Source: Culex pipiens pallens | Taxonomy: Eukaryota > Arthropoda > Insecta > Diptera > Culicidae | Direction: 5' to 3' | DNA length: 64,000 nt | Assembly: GCF_016801865.2 (NCBI RefSeq) | Contig: NC_068938.1 | Location: 98,502,925-98,566,924, forward strand | In this document: positions 9,984-21,047 of the stretch, one piece after another | Position numbering within the stretch: position 1 is the stretch's first letter | Layout of the letters: every line of letters starts with the position of its first letter | Notes under the pieces: generated by a model | What the model saw: only the letters and a program-made list of their open reading frames with translations | Databases searched by the model: none | What the model was told of the DNA's origin: nothing | Translations under genes and position numbers: made by a program

Positions 9984-11808
9984 AACCCACACCAAAACAA
10001 CACCACCCAACCAACAAACACAAACACCACCACAACAAAACACCAACAACAAACCCCACAACCACACAACCCACCCAACAAAACAAACACCCCACACCCA
10101 ACACCCCACCCACAACACCAAACCACACCCAACAAACCCACAACAAAAACACAAAAACCACAACAACAAACAACCAAAACACCAACAACACACAAACACC
10201 CACAACACAAACAACCAAACAACAAAACAACACAAAAACACAAAACAACAAACAAACCACACACAAAAACAACAAAACCAAAAACCAAAATACAAAACAT
10301 ACAAAAACAAACAAACCAAAAACAAACAATACCACAAACAAAACAACAAACAAAACACCCAACCACAAACAACCCACCACCCAACCAACCACAACCACCC
10401 CAACACCACACCCACACCACCCACCACCAACACCCCCACCAACCCCACCACACCACAACCACCACCCCCCAACCAACCCCACACACCCACCCCAACCAAC
10501 CCACACACCCCACAAACCAACCCCAACCACCCACCCCACAACACAAAACCACCCACACCAACCCCCAAACCACCCCACCCCAACACCAAACCCCACCAAC
10601 CCACCACCCCACCACAACACAACCACCCCAACACCAACCCCCACAAACACACCCAACACCCCACCACACCCCCACCCACCCCACACCACCCACCACCCAC
10701 AACACCACAACCCCAACCACCCAACACCCACAACAACAACCACCCCCACCCCACAACCCAACACACAAACCCACCACCCAACACCCACCCAACAACCCAC
10801 CACCCACAACCCACAACCCCCACCAACACACCACCCCACACCCACAACCCACCACCAACCCCAACAACCAACACCAAACACCACACCAACACCAAACCAC
10901 AAACCCAACCCCACCCAACCCCCAACCACCCAACCCCCAACCAACCCCACCAACCCCACCCAAAACACACCAACCACCACACCCCACACCCCACCACCCC
11001 CACCCAACACAACCACCCACCACCCCCCCAACCACCCACCACCACCCACACCCCCAACCCACCCACACCCCCACCCACCACCCCCCAACCCCACCCCACC
11101 AACCCCCACCCCCACACCCCCCACCCCCCCCAACCCCCAACCACCCCCACCCACCAACACCCACCCCCACCAAACACCCACCCACCCACCCCCCCAACCC
11201 CCCAACCCCCCACCCACCACAACCCCACCCCAACCACCCACCCCCCAACCCCCCACCCCACCCACCACACCCAACAACCCACACCCACACCAAACCAAAC
11301 CCAACACCACACCCACACCCCCAACCCCCCCACCACCCCAACCCCCACACCACCCCCCACCCCCAACCCCCCAACCCCCAACCCCCCACCCCCCACCCCC
11401 CCAACCCACAACCCCCACACCACCCCCAACCCCCACACCCACACACCCAACCCCCACCCCAACACCACCCCCAAACCCAACCAACCCCCCACACCCAACA
11501 CCAACACCCACACCCCACCACCCCCAAACCCCACCCCCACACCCACCACCCACACACCCCCAACACAAAACACCACAACCCACCCAACACCAACCCAACC
11601 ACCAACACCCCACCAACCACAAACCCACAACCACAACCACAACCCCAAACAAACACACAAAACACACAACACCAACACCCAAACCCACCACCCCCAACCA
11701 CCCAACCACCAACCACAACCAAACCCAAAAACAACACAACACCACCCAAAACCACAAAACCACAACAAACCAACCAAACCACCAAACCAACAACCACAAA
11801 CAACACAC
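9984..11808 (+). repeat. 1.8-kb tract made almost only of A and C
   Basis: By eye I count three T and no G in about 1825 bases on the plus strand. There is no fixed repeat unit. The left third is A-richer (AACAACACAAA-like), the middle is very C-rich (CCACCCCAAC-like), and the right end returns to A-rich before the 8-bp array resumes. It lies exactly between two blocks of (ATACAAAA)n. It may be real low-complexity DNA or a base-calling or consensus artefact of long reads in a simple repeat. Sequence alone cannot decide. Confidence 0.9.
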
Positions 11809-14331
11809 AAATACAAAAATACAAAAATACAAAAATACAAAAATACAAAAATACAAAAATACAAAAATACAAAAATACAAAAATACAAAAATACAAAAAT
11901 ACAAAAATACAAAAATACAAAAATACAAAAATACAAAATACAAAAATACAAAAATACAAAAATACAAAAATACAAAAATACAAAATACAAAAATACAAAA
12001 ATACAAAAATACAAAAATACAAAAATACAAAAATACAAAAATACAAAAATACAAAAATACAAAAATACAAAAATACAAAAATACAAAAATACAAAAATAC
12101 AAAAATACAAAAATACAAAAATACAAAAATACAAAAATACAAAAATACAAAAATACAAAAATACAAAAATACAAAAATACAAAAATACAAAAATACAAAA
12201 ATAAAAAAATACAAAAATACAAAATACAAAAATACAAAAATACAAAAATACAAAAATACAAAAATACAAAAATACAAAAATACAAAAATACAAAAATACA
12301 AAAATACAAAAATACAAAAATACAAAAATACAAAAATACAAAAATACAAAAATACAAAAATACAAAAATACAAAAATACAAAAATACAAAAATACAAAAA
12401 TACAAAAATACAAAAATACAAAAATACAAAAATACAAAAATACAAAAATACAAAAATACAAAAATACAAAAATACAAAAATACAAAAATACAAAAATACA
12501 AAAATACAAAAATACAAAAATACAAAAATACAAAAATACAAAAATACAAAAATACAAAAATACAAAAATACAAAAATACAAAAATACAAAAATACAAAAA
12601 TACAAAAATACAAAAATACAAAAATACAAAAATACAAAAATACAAAAATACAAATACAAATACAAAAATACAAAAATACAAAAATACAACAAAAATACAA
12701 AAATACAAAAATACAAAAATACAAAAATACAAAAATACAAAAATACAAAAATACAAAAATACAAAAATACAAAAATACAAAAATACAAAAATACAAAAAT
12801 ACAAAAATACAAAAATACAAAAATACAAAAATACAAAAATACAAAAATACAAAATACAAAAATACAAAAATACAAAAATACAAAAATACAAAAATACAAA
12901 AATACAAAAATACAAAAATACAAAAATACAAAAATACAAAAATACAAAAATACAAAAATACAAAAATACAAAAATACAAAAATACAAAAATACAAAAATA
13001 CAAAAATACAAAAATACAAAAATACAAAAATACAAAAATACAAAAATACAAAAATACAAAAATACAAAAATACAAAAATACAAAAATACAAAAATACAAA
13101 AATACAAAAATACAAAAATACAAAAATACAAAAATACAAAAATACAAAATACAAAAATACAAAAATACAAAAATACAAAAATACAAAAATACAAAAATAC
13201 AAAAATACAAAAATACAAAAATACAAAAATACAAAAATACAAAAATACAAAAATACAAAAATACAAAAATACAAAAATACAAAAATACAAAAATACAAAA
13301 ATACAAAAATACAAAAATACAAAAATACAAAAATACAAAAATACAAAAATACAAAAATACAAAAATACAAAAATACAAAAATACAAAAATACAAAAATAC
13401 AAAAATACAAAAATACAAAAATACAAAAATACAAAAATACAAAAATACAAAAATACAAAAATACAAAAATACAAAAATACAAAAATACAAAAATACAAAA
13501 ATACAAAAATACAAAAATACAAAAATACAAAAATACAAAAATACAAAAATACAAAAATACAAAAATACAAAATCACAAAAATACAAAAATACAAAATACA
13601 AAAATACAAAAATACAAAAATACAAAAATACAAAAATACAAAAATACAAAAATACAAAAATACAAAATACAAAAATACAAAAATACAAAAATACAAAAAT
13701 ACAAAAATACAAAAATACAAAAATACAAAAATACAAAAATACAAAAATACAAAAATACAAAAATACAAAAATACAAAAATACAAAAATACAAAAATACAA
13801 AAATACAAAAATACAAAAAATACAAAAATACAAAAATACAAAAATACAAAAATACAAAAATACAAAAATACAAAAATACAAAAATACAAAAATACAAAAA
13901 TACAAAAATACAAAAATACAAAAATACAAAAATACAAAAATACAAAAATACAAAAATACAAAAATACAAAAATACAAAAATACAAAAATACAAAAATACA
14001 AAAATACAAAAATACAAAAATACAAAAATACAAAAATACAAAAATACAAAAATACAAAAATACAAAAATACAAAAATACAAAAATACAAAAATACAAAAA
14101 TACAAAAATACAAAAATACAAAAATACAAAAATACAAAAATACAAAAATACAAAAATACAAAAATACAAAAATACAAAAATACAAAAATACAAAAATACA
14201 AAAATACAAAAATACAAAAATACAAAAATACAAAAATACAAAAATACAAAAATACAAAAATACAAAAATACAAAAATACAAAAATACAAAAATACAAAAA
14301 TACAAAATACAAAAATACAAGTATACAAAAA
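11809..14331 (+). repeat. (ATACAAAA)n tandem array, right block
   Basis: About 310 units of an 8-bp repeat, very homogeneous. Occasional 7-bp units (ATACAAA) occur near 11936, 11982, 12222, 12853, 13146, 13596, 13668 and 14305, with single variants near 12202, 12650, 12688 and 13573. The homogeneity points to recent expansion or to assembly extension of one unit type. Frames of 250-1558 aa reading through it (KYKNTKIQ or YFCIFVFL repeats) are not genes. Confidence 0.95.
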
Positions 14332-15180
14332 TGGTAAAATTTACATGCTTTGACCAGTATTATTACACATTTTCTGTGGACCTTTGAACGACCCTTTTTT
14401 GGTTGTGGAAAGACGTGTGGGCAGCAGCAAAAAAGGGTTTTGCCCAACACAACTCATACCCAAGGGGATTCCGAGACTACTCTTCCACAGTTAGTCCTGC
14501 GCTGCCTTCAATTTCCCACGGGCACCCCCTCCCTCTCCCACCCCTTCACCACCTTGTAAAACTCAAAATATATGTATATTTATATTATGACACGTATTTT
14601 CCTAGATAATTATGTGCATAAATTTATTACAATGCCGCTTCGCTTGTGTTTCGGACTGTTATGCAAATGAGAAACTGGGTATAGGCTCACGTCGTCGTCG
14701 TCCTCCCGGTTCCGGTGGCCATCCTCCCGTGGCCAGGACCAGCCCAGGGAAAAAGGGCCAGCGCGACGTGTGTGTCCCAGTCGTGGGGACGAACCGTCGT
14801 TGGCGTTGGCAAAATTTGTGCTGTAAAGTAGTTTGTATGACTAACGAGCACCCGGCTGACAGTGTCACACGCACACATGATGCCCTCCCCTGGAAAGAGA
14901 GTGAGAGCGAGAGGGGCTTATTATGAGCATTTAAATATGCATATCTAGTGTTTAGAATTATGTGCAAACTAATTAGAGTGCCGAGTTTGGTTCGGATGAG
15001 TCCGGGAGGGGGATGGGGAGGATGGGAATGTATTCAGATGGACATTTCTGGTCTGATGAGATGGGCCAAAGTTTTCAGCGAGAGCTTTGTTAGATGGAAA
15101 TGAATAATGTGTTGAAGGATAGTGGATCAGAATACTTTTGAGTTTTTTTTCATCACGATTTTGTTTATTAATCAAGTAAT
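14332..15180. other. GC-richer low-copy DNA
   Basis: Unique-looking sequence with GTCGTCGTCGTC near 14690 and GAGAGTGAGAGCGAGAG near 14900. Frames at 14612-14926 plus and 14659-14967 minus overlap and carry no motif. No gene called. Confidence 0.4.
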
Positions 15181-15830
15181 AAATTTATGAAAGCATAAAA
15201 TTACACCTGATACTAACTGATTTTTTTCAACTTCTTCTTCCAGGTAATAGAACATTCTCATCTCATGTTATAATGCAATTGGGATAAAAATCAACAGTTC
15301 CATAAATTATAAATCAATTTAAAGGTAAGAGTTTAAGCAAATAAATTAACCAGATGAGTTTGATGGTAAGATAGGTGGATACATGGTTTAACAATAATTA
15401 GTTAATACACAACAACTTACCGAAATTGGACTTGTGTCATTGTCGTCCGCTTAAAAATCCTCTCACTGGCATATGAACTGATGTATATTCAACAATTCCT
15501 GATGTAATATTACCTATTTTTTTGGACACAAAATCTGTTACCATTTCCTGATGAATATTACCATCATTTTTTTTCTTTGTGTTTCACAGCTATCAGTTGG
15601 TCTTGTAGAATCAGATCAGTTGGACCATCGCGGCGATTCCAACGATGGTGGTTGTATGTTAACTCTTTTTTGAGTAATAATTACCGAAAAAATGTGTAAA
15701 AGTGTGAACCTGATGGATATTCATCAGAAAGTGATTATCAATTTTTGATGTAAGATTACATTTTTTTTACACAAAATCTGTCACCATTGCCTGATGAATA
15801 TTACCATCATTTTTTTTTTCTGTGTGTCTT
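15181..15830. repeat. Duplicated MITE-end segments (CACAG/T-run type)
   Basis: Two copies of a segment of about 56 bp, CACAAAATCTGTYACC... to ...CCATCATTTTTTTT, end in CTTTGTG near 15583 and CTGTGTG near 15826, 245 bp apart. The T-run plus CTGTG end resembles the right terminus of TA-flanked MITEs such as the one at 45678. Left termini were not found, so boundaries are uncertain. Confidence 0.45.
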
Positions 15831-15899
15831 TGCCTAATCCGATGACGATCGGACACTGCACTATGGATGCAGAGCATGGATTTGGTGGTGAAAATTGTG

Positions 15900-15998
15900 T
15901 GAAGCAGTTCAATGTGTTGTTTAACACATTCGCCTTTTGACCTTCACAGTTCCCAAAATTCGATTTCAATCCTGAGACATGTGTGTGTGTGTGTGTGT
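15900..15998 (-). repeat. Fragment of repeat family R5 ending in (TG)n
   Basis: The segment TTGACCTTCACAG... to ...TTCAATCCTGAGACAT matches part of the R5 copies at 22561 and 44590 in reverse orientation, and restarts at 17085. It stops at a short TG run. Confidence 0.5.
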
Positions 15999-17084
15999 GG
16001 TCCAATCCAATACCCGCTGGCCGGCAGCGAAATTATGGGAAAGTATAGTTTGTATCAGACTTGGTTATGCTGATAAAGCTTATCTCAGTCCCGGGTATTA
16101 GGTGGTGTCAGCCCTCGCGCTGCTTCTAGTGACCCATTTCAGAATGACAGAGCTCCTTGCGGTCCAATTCCGAGGTCACTGGGCATTGTCTGGCCCCGCT
16201 TAAAGATAGAGCAAGAACCAGACGGGTCCTCGACCTATTTTTAAACTTCCGATCCCATCAGGCAAAACTGGGATCGGCATGTATTCAATAAGTGGCAAGT
16301 AAAAATAACTCAGTTTTCAAAATGTCCGATATGGACTGATCTCACCAAATTTTCGAAGCAGCTGCCACTAGTTTTCATCCTTCTTCTTTTCTCCTATGGT
16401 GATGATGTCCAGGTCCAGTTAAAAAGAATTAAATTCAGCGTCGTTTCTTCGCCCGGATGTAATGCCCGACAGCGACATTTTCCGTACGCGACGCAAATTC
16501 ACAATATGCGATCATATAACGAAACAGCTTAAACTACGACGCGAAACGACCGAAATATGTTCACTTTTGCTAGGAAGCGTAATCTTAGATTTCCCGAAAA
16601 CTCCCGAATAAAACGCGGACGATAATTTAAACCTTGTCAAAACAAGAGAAAAAAATTAATTTAGATAAAACTGTCTTAGCTCCCAGAAAACCGTTGACAA
16701 AATTTTACTTCTACTGTACCATAATCAAAACAAGCACTCATATTTCCGAGAGAAAGGTGAGTGTCATGATCGTGAGAGCTCAAAATTGCCCACGCAGCAA
16801 AACTGACGTTTCAACGAAATATGCCAAGGAAAGCTACACGAAACACAATAGCAAAACAAACAGTAAGAAGAAAAAATTGCATTAAATTGATTAAAATGTT
16901 TAAAATTGTCTACAATTTGCACTAGATTTCATTGAATATCTCTTCTTTATGTCAGTTTTGATCGTTTCGTCACAACGGAAACTAATAAATCCACTGAAAA
17001 CACGCCGAAAATGAAAATTATCGAGGACCGACCGAACGACGAACTTCTTCCTTACACAAACAAACAGACTCTCTCTCGATTTCA
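15999..17084. other. Unassigned DNA with a GC-rich block at 16005-16290
   Basis: The 16005-16290 block is clearly more GC-rich than its surroundings and has no match inside this window. I do not recognise it. It could be a retroposon fragment or unique DNA. From 16291 the sequence is AT-richer with no gene. It may include the far half of the R5 repeat, but no other copy in the window confirms that. Confidence 0.35.
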
Positions 17085-18345
17085 ATCCTGAGACATTCAT
17101 TAAAAACCGAAAAAACTCCGTGTATTGCTGTCAATCTTCATGTGAAAGAAATTTCAATCTTCTCGTGCAATTTTCACAGCCATGAAAATATATGTACCGT
17201 AAACCGGGGTGACTTTGATAGGATTTCAATTTGATTTTGGAATATTTTCCAACAGGTAAGGTTATTCTCAGGATTATTATTTTTAAAACATGTACTGGGG
17301 TAGGCCACACAAAGTCCATGCACTATTTTGGAAAAAAAGTTTTTTCAATAGTGTTTAGAAAAATAGTTACGTTAAAAATTCTTAGTTTAAATTCCGGGGT
17401 GACTTTGATAGTCATAGTTTTTCTTGTTAAAATCATATTTAAGATGTTCAAATTTTATTTGTACGTTAAATATATCATCACTAAAGTAGTTGAGAAAGTT
17501 TTTAGGAAAACAATCAATATTTATACTTAGTTAACTAAGTTCATTAGCTTTTCAGCAAAATACATATAAATTTTGGGTAAAATTGTTAAAAAGTCGGAAC
17601 TTTGCCTGAAATTTGTTAGAACAAGTTTTGTTTATAAAATTATCGATTTATATTGCATTTTATACTGAATTCAAAGCACGAATCACAAGTTTTCACATTT
17701 TACATGAAATTTGTTCAACTGAAATTGCCTATAAATTTGGAAAAAAAATTGATTGTGTTTCAAAAACACACATTATTTATTATTTACAAACTTATTTAAC
17801 CTTCTCCTAGTGGAAAATTGTCCAAAGAATCCGAAAATGCATTCCGTTTTCCGATTCGAAATCATGTTCATTGAGAAAATCAAGACACTTTGAGAAGTTT
17901 AAAATAATGACTTTCATCAACATTTTTTTAAATTATAGTTAACTAACAATTTAAACTTCTCAAAATTTTATGAAAACTTCTTCTTGAGGTACTTTGAACA
18001 CTTCTCTACCACGGTCAGTATGATTCTAAACAATTCCGTAAGTATTTTAATTGTACTCTTCATTTTGCGGAAAAAATCTCAAACCTATCAAAGTCACCCC
18101 GGCTATCAAAGTCACCCCGTTTTACGGTACGTGCGACAATTGGCCAAAGGGATTTCAGGCCAGATCGCGTTTGACACACGTACATGCCCGACTATCGTGA
18201 ACATTTGTAACTATAGCTCGAGACTCCGGCAAGCGAATTCAACCAAACTTCGGGAAAATGCACAAAATGGTCAACCAAACAAAACGTGTCTGTTATTATT
18301 TATATTGCTTGCTTTATTTTTTGTTTATTCAAGGTAAAACATTTA
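17085..18345 (-). repeat. Repeat family R5, copy split by a mariner-type MITE
   Basis: The parts 17085-17196 and 18128-18345 align in order with the reverse complement of 22600-22920 and 44590-44900. Shared landmarks are TTCAATCCTGAGA, GATTTCAGG and the TGGTCAACCAA segment. The MITE at 17197-18127 lies between them. The superfamily is unknown and no coding is seen. Confidence 0.65.
17197..18127 (+). mobile_element. Mariner-type MITE, TA target duplication
   Basis: The left TIR is CCGTAAACCGGGGTGACTTT and the right, reverse-complemented, is CCGTAAAACGGGGTGACTTT, both continuing GATAG. TA flanks each side (17195-17196, 18128-18129). The interrupted R5 repeat has an empty TA in its copies at about 22793 and 44773. 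The motif CCGGGGTGACTTTGATAG also recurs inside, near 17394 and 18091. It is 931 bp long and has no transposase frame. Relatives lie at 2403, 7241, 46585 and 59209. Confidence 0.85.
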
Positions 18346-18490
18346 AACGCGTTTTTCTCGGAACGTAAAAATATCGAGTGTGATAAGATAGCACAAAAGC
18401 ATTTTTGATAGAAGTCAAAGAAGAAGAAAAAAAACGAAACAACAAAACCAAAAACATTTGCGAAAACGTAGAAAATAACTTCGTTTTATC
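18346..18490. other. Short unassigned spacer
   Basis: AT-rich sequence between the R5 copy and the piggyBac-like MITE. No feature seen. Confidence 0.4.
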
Positions 18491-18494
18491 TTAA

Positions 18495-19058
18495 CCCTCA
18501 ACTGCCCAAATATTTTTTCGAAAATTTATATTTTTCCTGTGTTCTAGATTTCATTTCGAGCAACTTTTGTTCTATGAAAAACTTTACTTTGCTTGTTTTA
18601 TGTTTTTCTTGTTTCATTTTTAGTATTTTAATTTGCGTTTATCTTGTTTAGTTTATGTTTGTTTTTGGTAGTATTTGGCCTACTCCACTACCTCACTTTT
18701 AAATTTTTTTGCTTGTTTTTCACATTTTCTGCTATAAAATGGCAACTTTATCATTTACATTGTAAAAAATGCGTAGAGGAATAGTCTGGGACATTACAAA
18801 ATTACTGCACACATCTTTTTATTTGAAATATAGGAAATGTTAGTAAAAAAACGCAGCGAAAGTTGACCCCTTAAAAAAATTACATTTTTAAAAACATTGG
18901 CACATTTAACAAGTCAAAAATCCAACCCTAAAATTTTCTAAAATTTTAAGAGTTCTTCTTTCTAGTGCTTTTCAAAGATCAAAAATTAGTTGAAAAATTG
19001 ATTTTTGGCGATTTTTTAAATTGAAGCCCGTTTAAAGGCGGAGTTGGGTGTTAGAGGG
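18495..19058 (+). mobile_element. piggyBac-like MITE, TTAA flanks
   Basis: TTAA lies at 18491-18494 and 19059-19062. The ends are CCCTCAACTGCCC and, reverse-complemented, CCCTCTAACACCC. TTAA duplication with CCCT-type ends is the piggyBac pattern. It is 564 bp long with no transposase. A second copy lies at 25775-25835 plus 31104-31396, split by the large nest. A third, partial copy ends at 60351. Confidence 0.8.
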
Positions 19059-19062
19059 TTAA

Positions 19063-19302
19063 AACAACTTAAATGTACAATAATGTTGTGTACCTTTAAC
19101 TGGTGTTGTTTGGGACATATTGGGCAAATTGAAAAAACTGGTCTCAAATTTGGAGTCCTGAAACTGTTTTCCTTATTCAGACTATAGTCAAGATTCGTTC
19201 AGTTCAGGTTGTATCTTGGAGCAGCTTCCTGACTTCCACCTTTTGACACTGGAACACCCAATTAAACCTCGCCCCACTAGCTGATTATTATTCCTTGACC
19301 TA
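19063..19302. other. Unassigned DNA beside retroposon
   Basis: No gene, TIR or tandem repeat seen. The last 20 bases or so begin the target-site duplication of the neighbouring insertion. Confidence 0.4.
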
Positions 19303-20287
19303 TTTTAGGACTCTGGGTCAAATGGCATAGCATAGCAAAGCATAGCAAAGCATAGTATAGCATAGCATAGCATAGCATAGCATAACGGGTCTGCACCACG
19401 CTGTAGGGGGTGCCACAATGGTCAATTCAATATTCTTAGAAAATTTGATTGCTGCCCGGTGCATCCAAAAATATCTAAGAACGTAAATTTCCACATTTTG
19501 CTCCAAGGCTACGCCCATACAGTCCCGTGGGGATTTGGAAGGGGATGTTTTTGTTGTTCACTAGTGGCAAAAGTGCAGGGAAACCATGCGACTTTTAAAA
19601 GTGAACGGAATATTTTTGGGAGCTTTGGAATGGGGGTTAGGGGAATTTCATCGGGTCGATGAAAATGATTGAATGCGTAATGTTTCAAATGATTTGAATG
19701 TTTGTGAGTGTAAATGTGAGTCTGTAGTGTATTATCTAATAAGCATATAGTTTTGTTATAATGATAAATAATAAATATAATAATTATAGTAAATTTAATA
19801 TATATAATAAATATGATAAATAAAGTAAATACAATCAAGATGATTCCAGGGAACATTGAAAAAAAAACAGTAATTAAAAATATAAATGCTCCTGATGGTT
19901 CCCATGCTGTTTTAGAAAGTTTCGTTAATTTAAGCAATTTGATCATATATGGTATGAGGAGATGGTATGTTACAGGAAAGGAATAGGATAAGGAATAATA
20001 AGAACATTTAAATAAATCATATAGTGAGTAGATAAATTTACATGTAGACATTTAATTTAAAATAATTCCAGGAAGCTGTAAAAAAAGAAAATAATTTAAA
20101 AACTAATACTCCAGATGGAAACACAAATAAAACAACAGAGACACAAGAATCCTTACACGCGGCTTCGCACCTTCCACAGAATTCGACATGAACACGAACA
20201 CGAAAACAGCACAAAAAGAACGCCACAAACATCCATCTTCCCGGCGCTGCTGCTCACACGATACTCTTTTAGGACTCTGGGTCAAAT
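19303..20287 (-). mobile_element. Retroposon with 21-bp target duplication and (CTATG)n tail
   Basis: An identical 21-bp segment (containing AGGACTCTGGGTCAAAT) stands at 19303-19323 and 20267-20287. The 943-bp insert ends on the plus-left side in about 12 CATAG-type units, so it is a minus-strand insertion with a (CTATG)n tail. Short tandem tails are typical of some non-LTR clades and their SINE-like derivatives. A 180-aa hydrophobic frame (20051-19509 minus) has no reverse transcriptase motif. Two diverged copies of a CCATCWGGAG...CCTGGAAT segment lie inside, about 225 bp apart. Confidence 0.8.
19324..19386. repeat. (CATAG)n pentanucleotide repeat
   Basis: About 12 units with CAAAG and TATAG variants, forming the 3' tail of the minus-strand retroposon. 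Confidence 0.9.
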
Positions 20288-20744
20288 ATGAGCATAATCG
20301 GTCAACATTTACTCATTGATACTCGAGTTTGAGAAGTTACTCGGAGAAGTTTGTATAGGAAAAATCGGAAAAATGTTTGAAAAACCAAATTTTCTTACGG
20401 TTTTGTCTGCAGGCACGCTACTTTTCATACAAATATTCTCAAAAGTGATATTCTTATTGGAAATGTAACGTACTACAAGTCTGTAGAACATGCCAAAGCT
20501 GTAAAATTCGTACCTGAAAAGTTATTAACGATTTAAAAAAGTAATTTATGTTTGAAAAACTGATTTTTTACCAACTTTAGGCTTGAGTATCAATGGGTTA
20601 ATCTTATCCAATTTCACTCGAAATTTTCACAGAAGCATAAAATAACCCAATAAACCATTTTCCGCTTGTGGAGCTGAGGGCCATTTTTTCTGGGCACCAT
20701 CTTCCCTTAAAATTGGAATGATGTTTAGTTTAGTTTAGTTTTTT
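20288..20744. other. AT-rich unassigned DNA
   Basis: It continues the host sequence after the retroposon. The TACTCATTGATACTCGAG segment near 20309 is echoed as GAGTATCAATGGGTTA near 20585, suggesting a small inverted-repeat element of roughly 280 bp. The ends are not clear enough to call. Confidence 0.35.
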
Positions 20745-21047
20745 TCGATGAAAAATCGTTTTTTTTTTATTTGGAGCGGGCGTTCAATTTTACATAAAAG
20801 TCCCTTTGAAACCAAATATTTATCTCATCATTATTTCTGGCTGCAAATTATTTAAAAATATGTCTTTTTTCGCATGCTCAAAAATGGAAGGGGTCGTACC
20901 GCCCCTCCGTCACAAGATATCAAAAAACTTACCTCGGATTCGTGATCAGGGACAACAGTTACCCCTTAGGACAAAGTTTCACGCAAATCGAAGAGGGGTC
21001 GGGGCAACTTTTCCCGATTTCGTGGGAGATGGTAGAGAATTACCCAG
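20745..21047 (+). mobile_element. Solo right arm of foldback element
   Basis: It matches the right arms at 36799-38131 and 57277-58627 from the TTTTCGATGAAAAA segment through GTAGAGAATTACCC. The left arm and spacer are missing. The 91-aa frame at 20806 is the arm's shared frame and not a gene. Confidence 0.75.

Noticed and set aside
9637..14450. Open frames of 250-1558 codons on both strands
   Set aside because: They read through (ATACAAAA)n and the A+C tract, which contain few or no stops in any frame. The translations are simple repeats (KYKNTKIQ, YFCIFVFL) with no domain.
19509..20051. 180-codon membrane protein on the minus strand
   Set aside because: It lies across AT-rich retroposon sequence with Ile/Phe runs. 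No family motif, and its start is not in good context.
20038..20285. Secreted or membrane peptide in the retroposon
   Set aside because: Hydrophobic stretches are expected in T-rich DNA. No signal of selection is visible, and the insert has no other gene feature.
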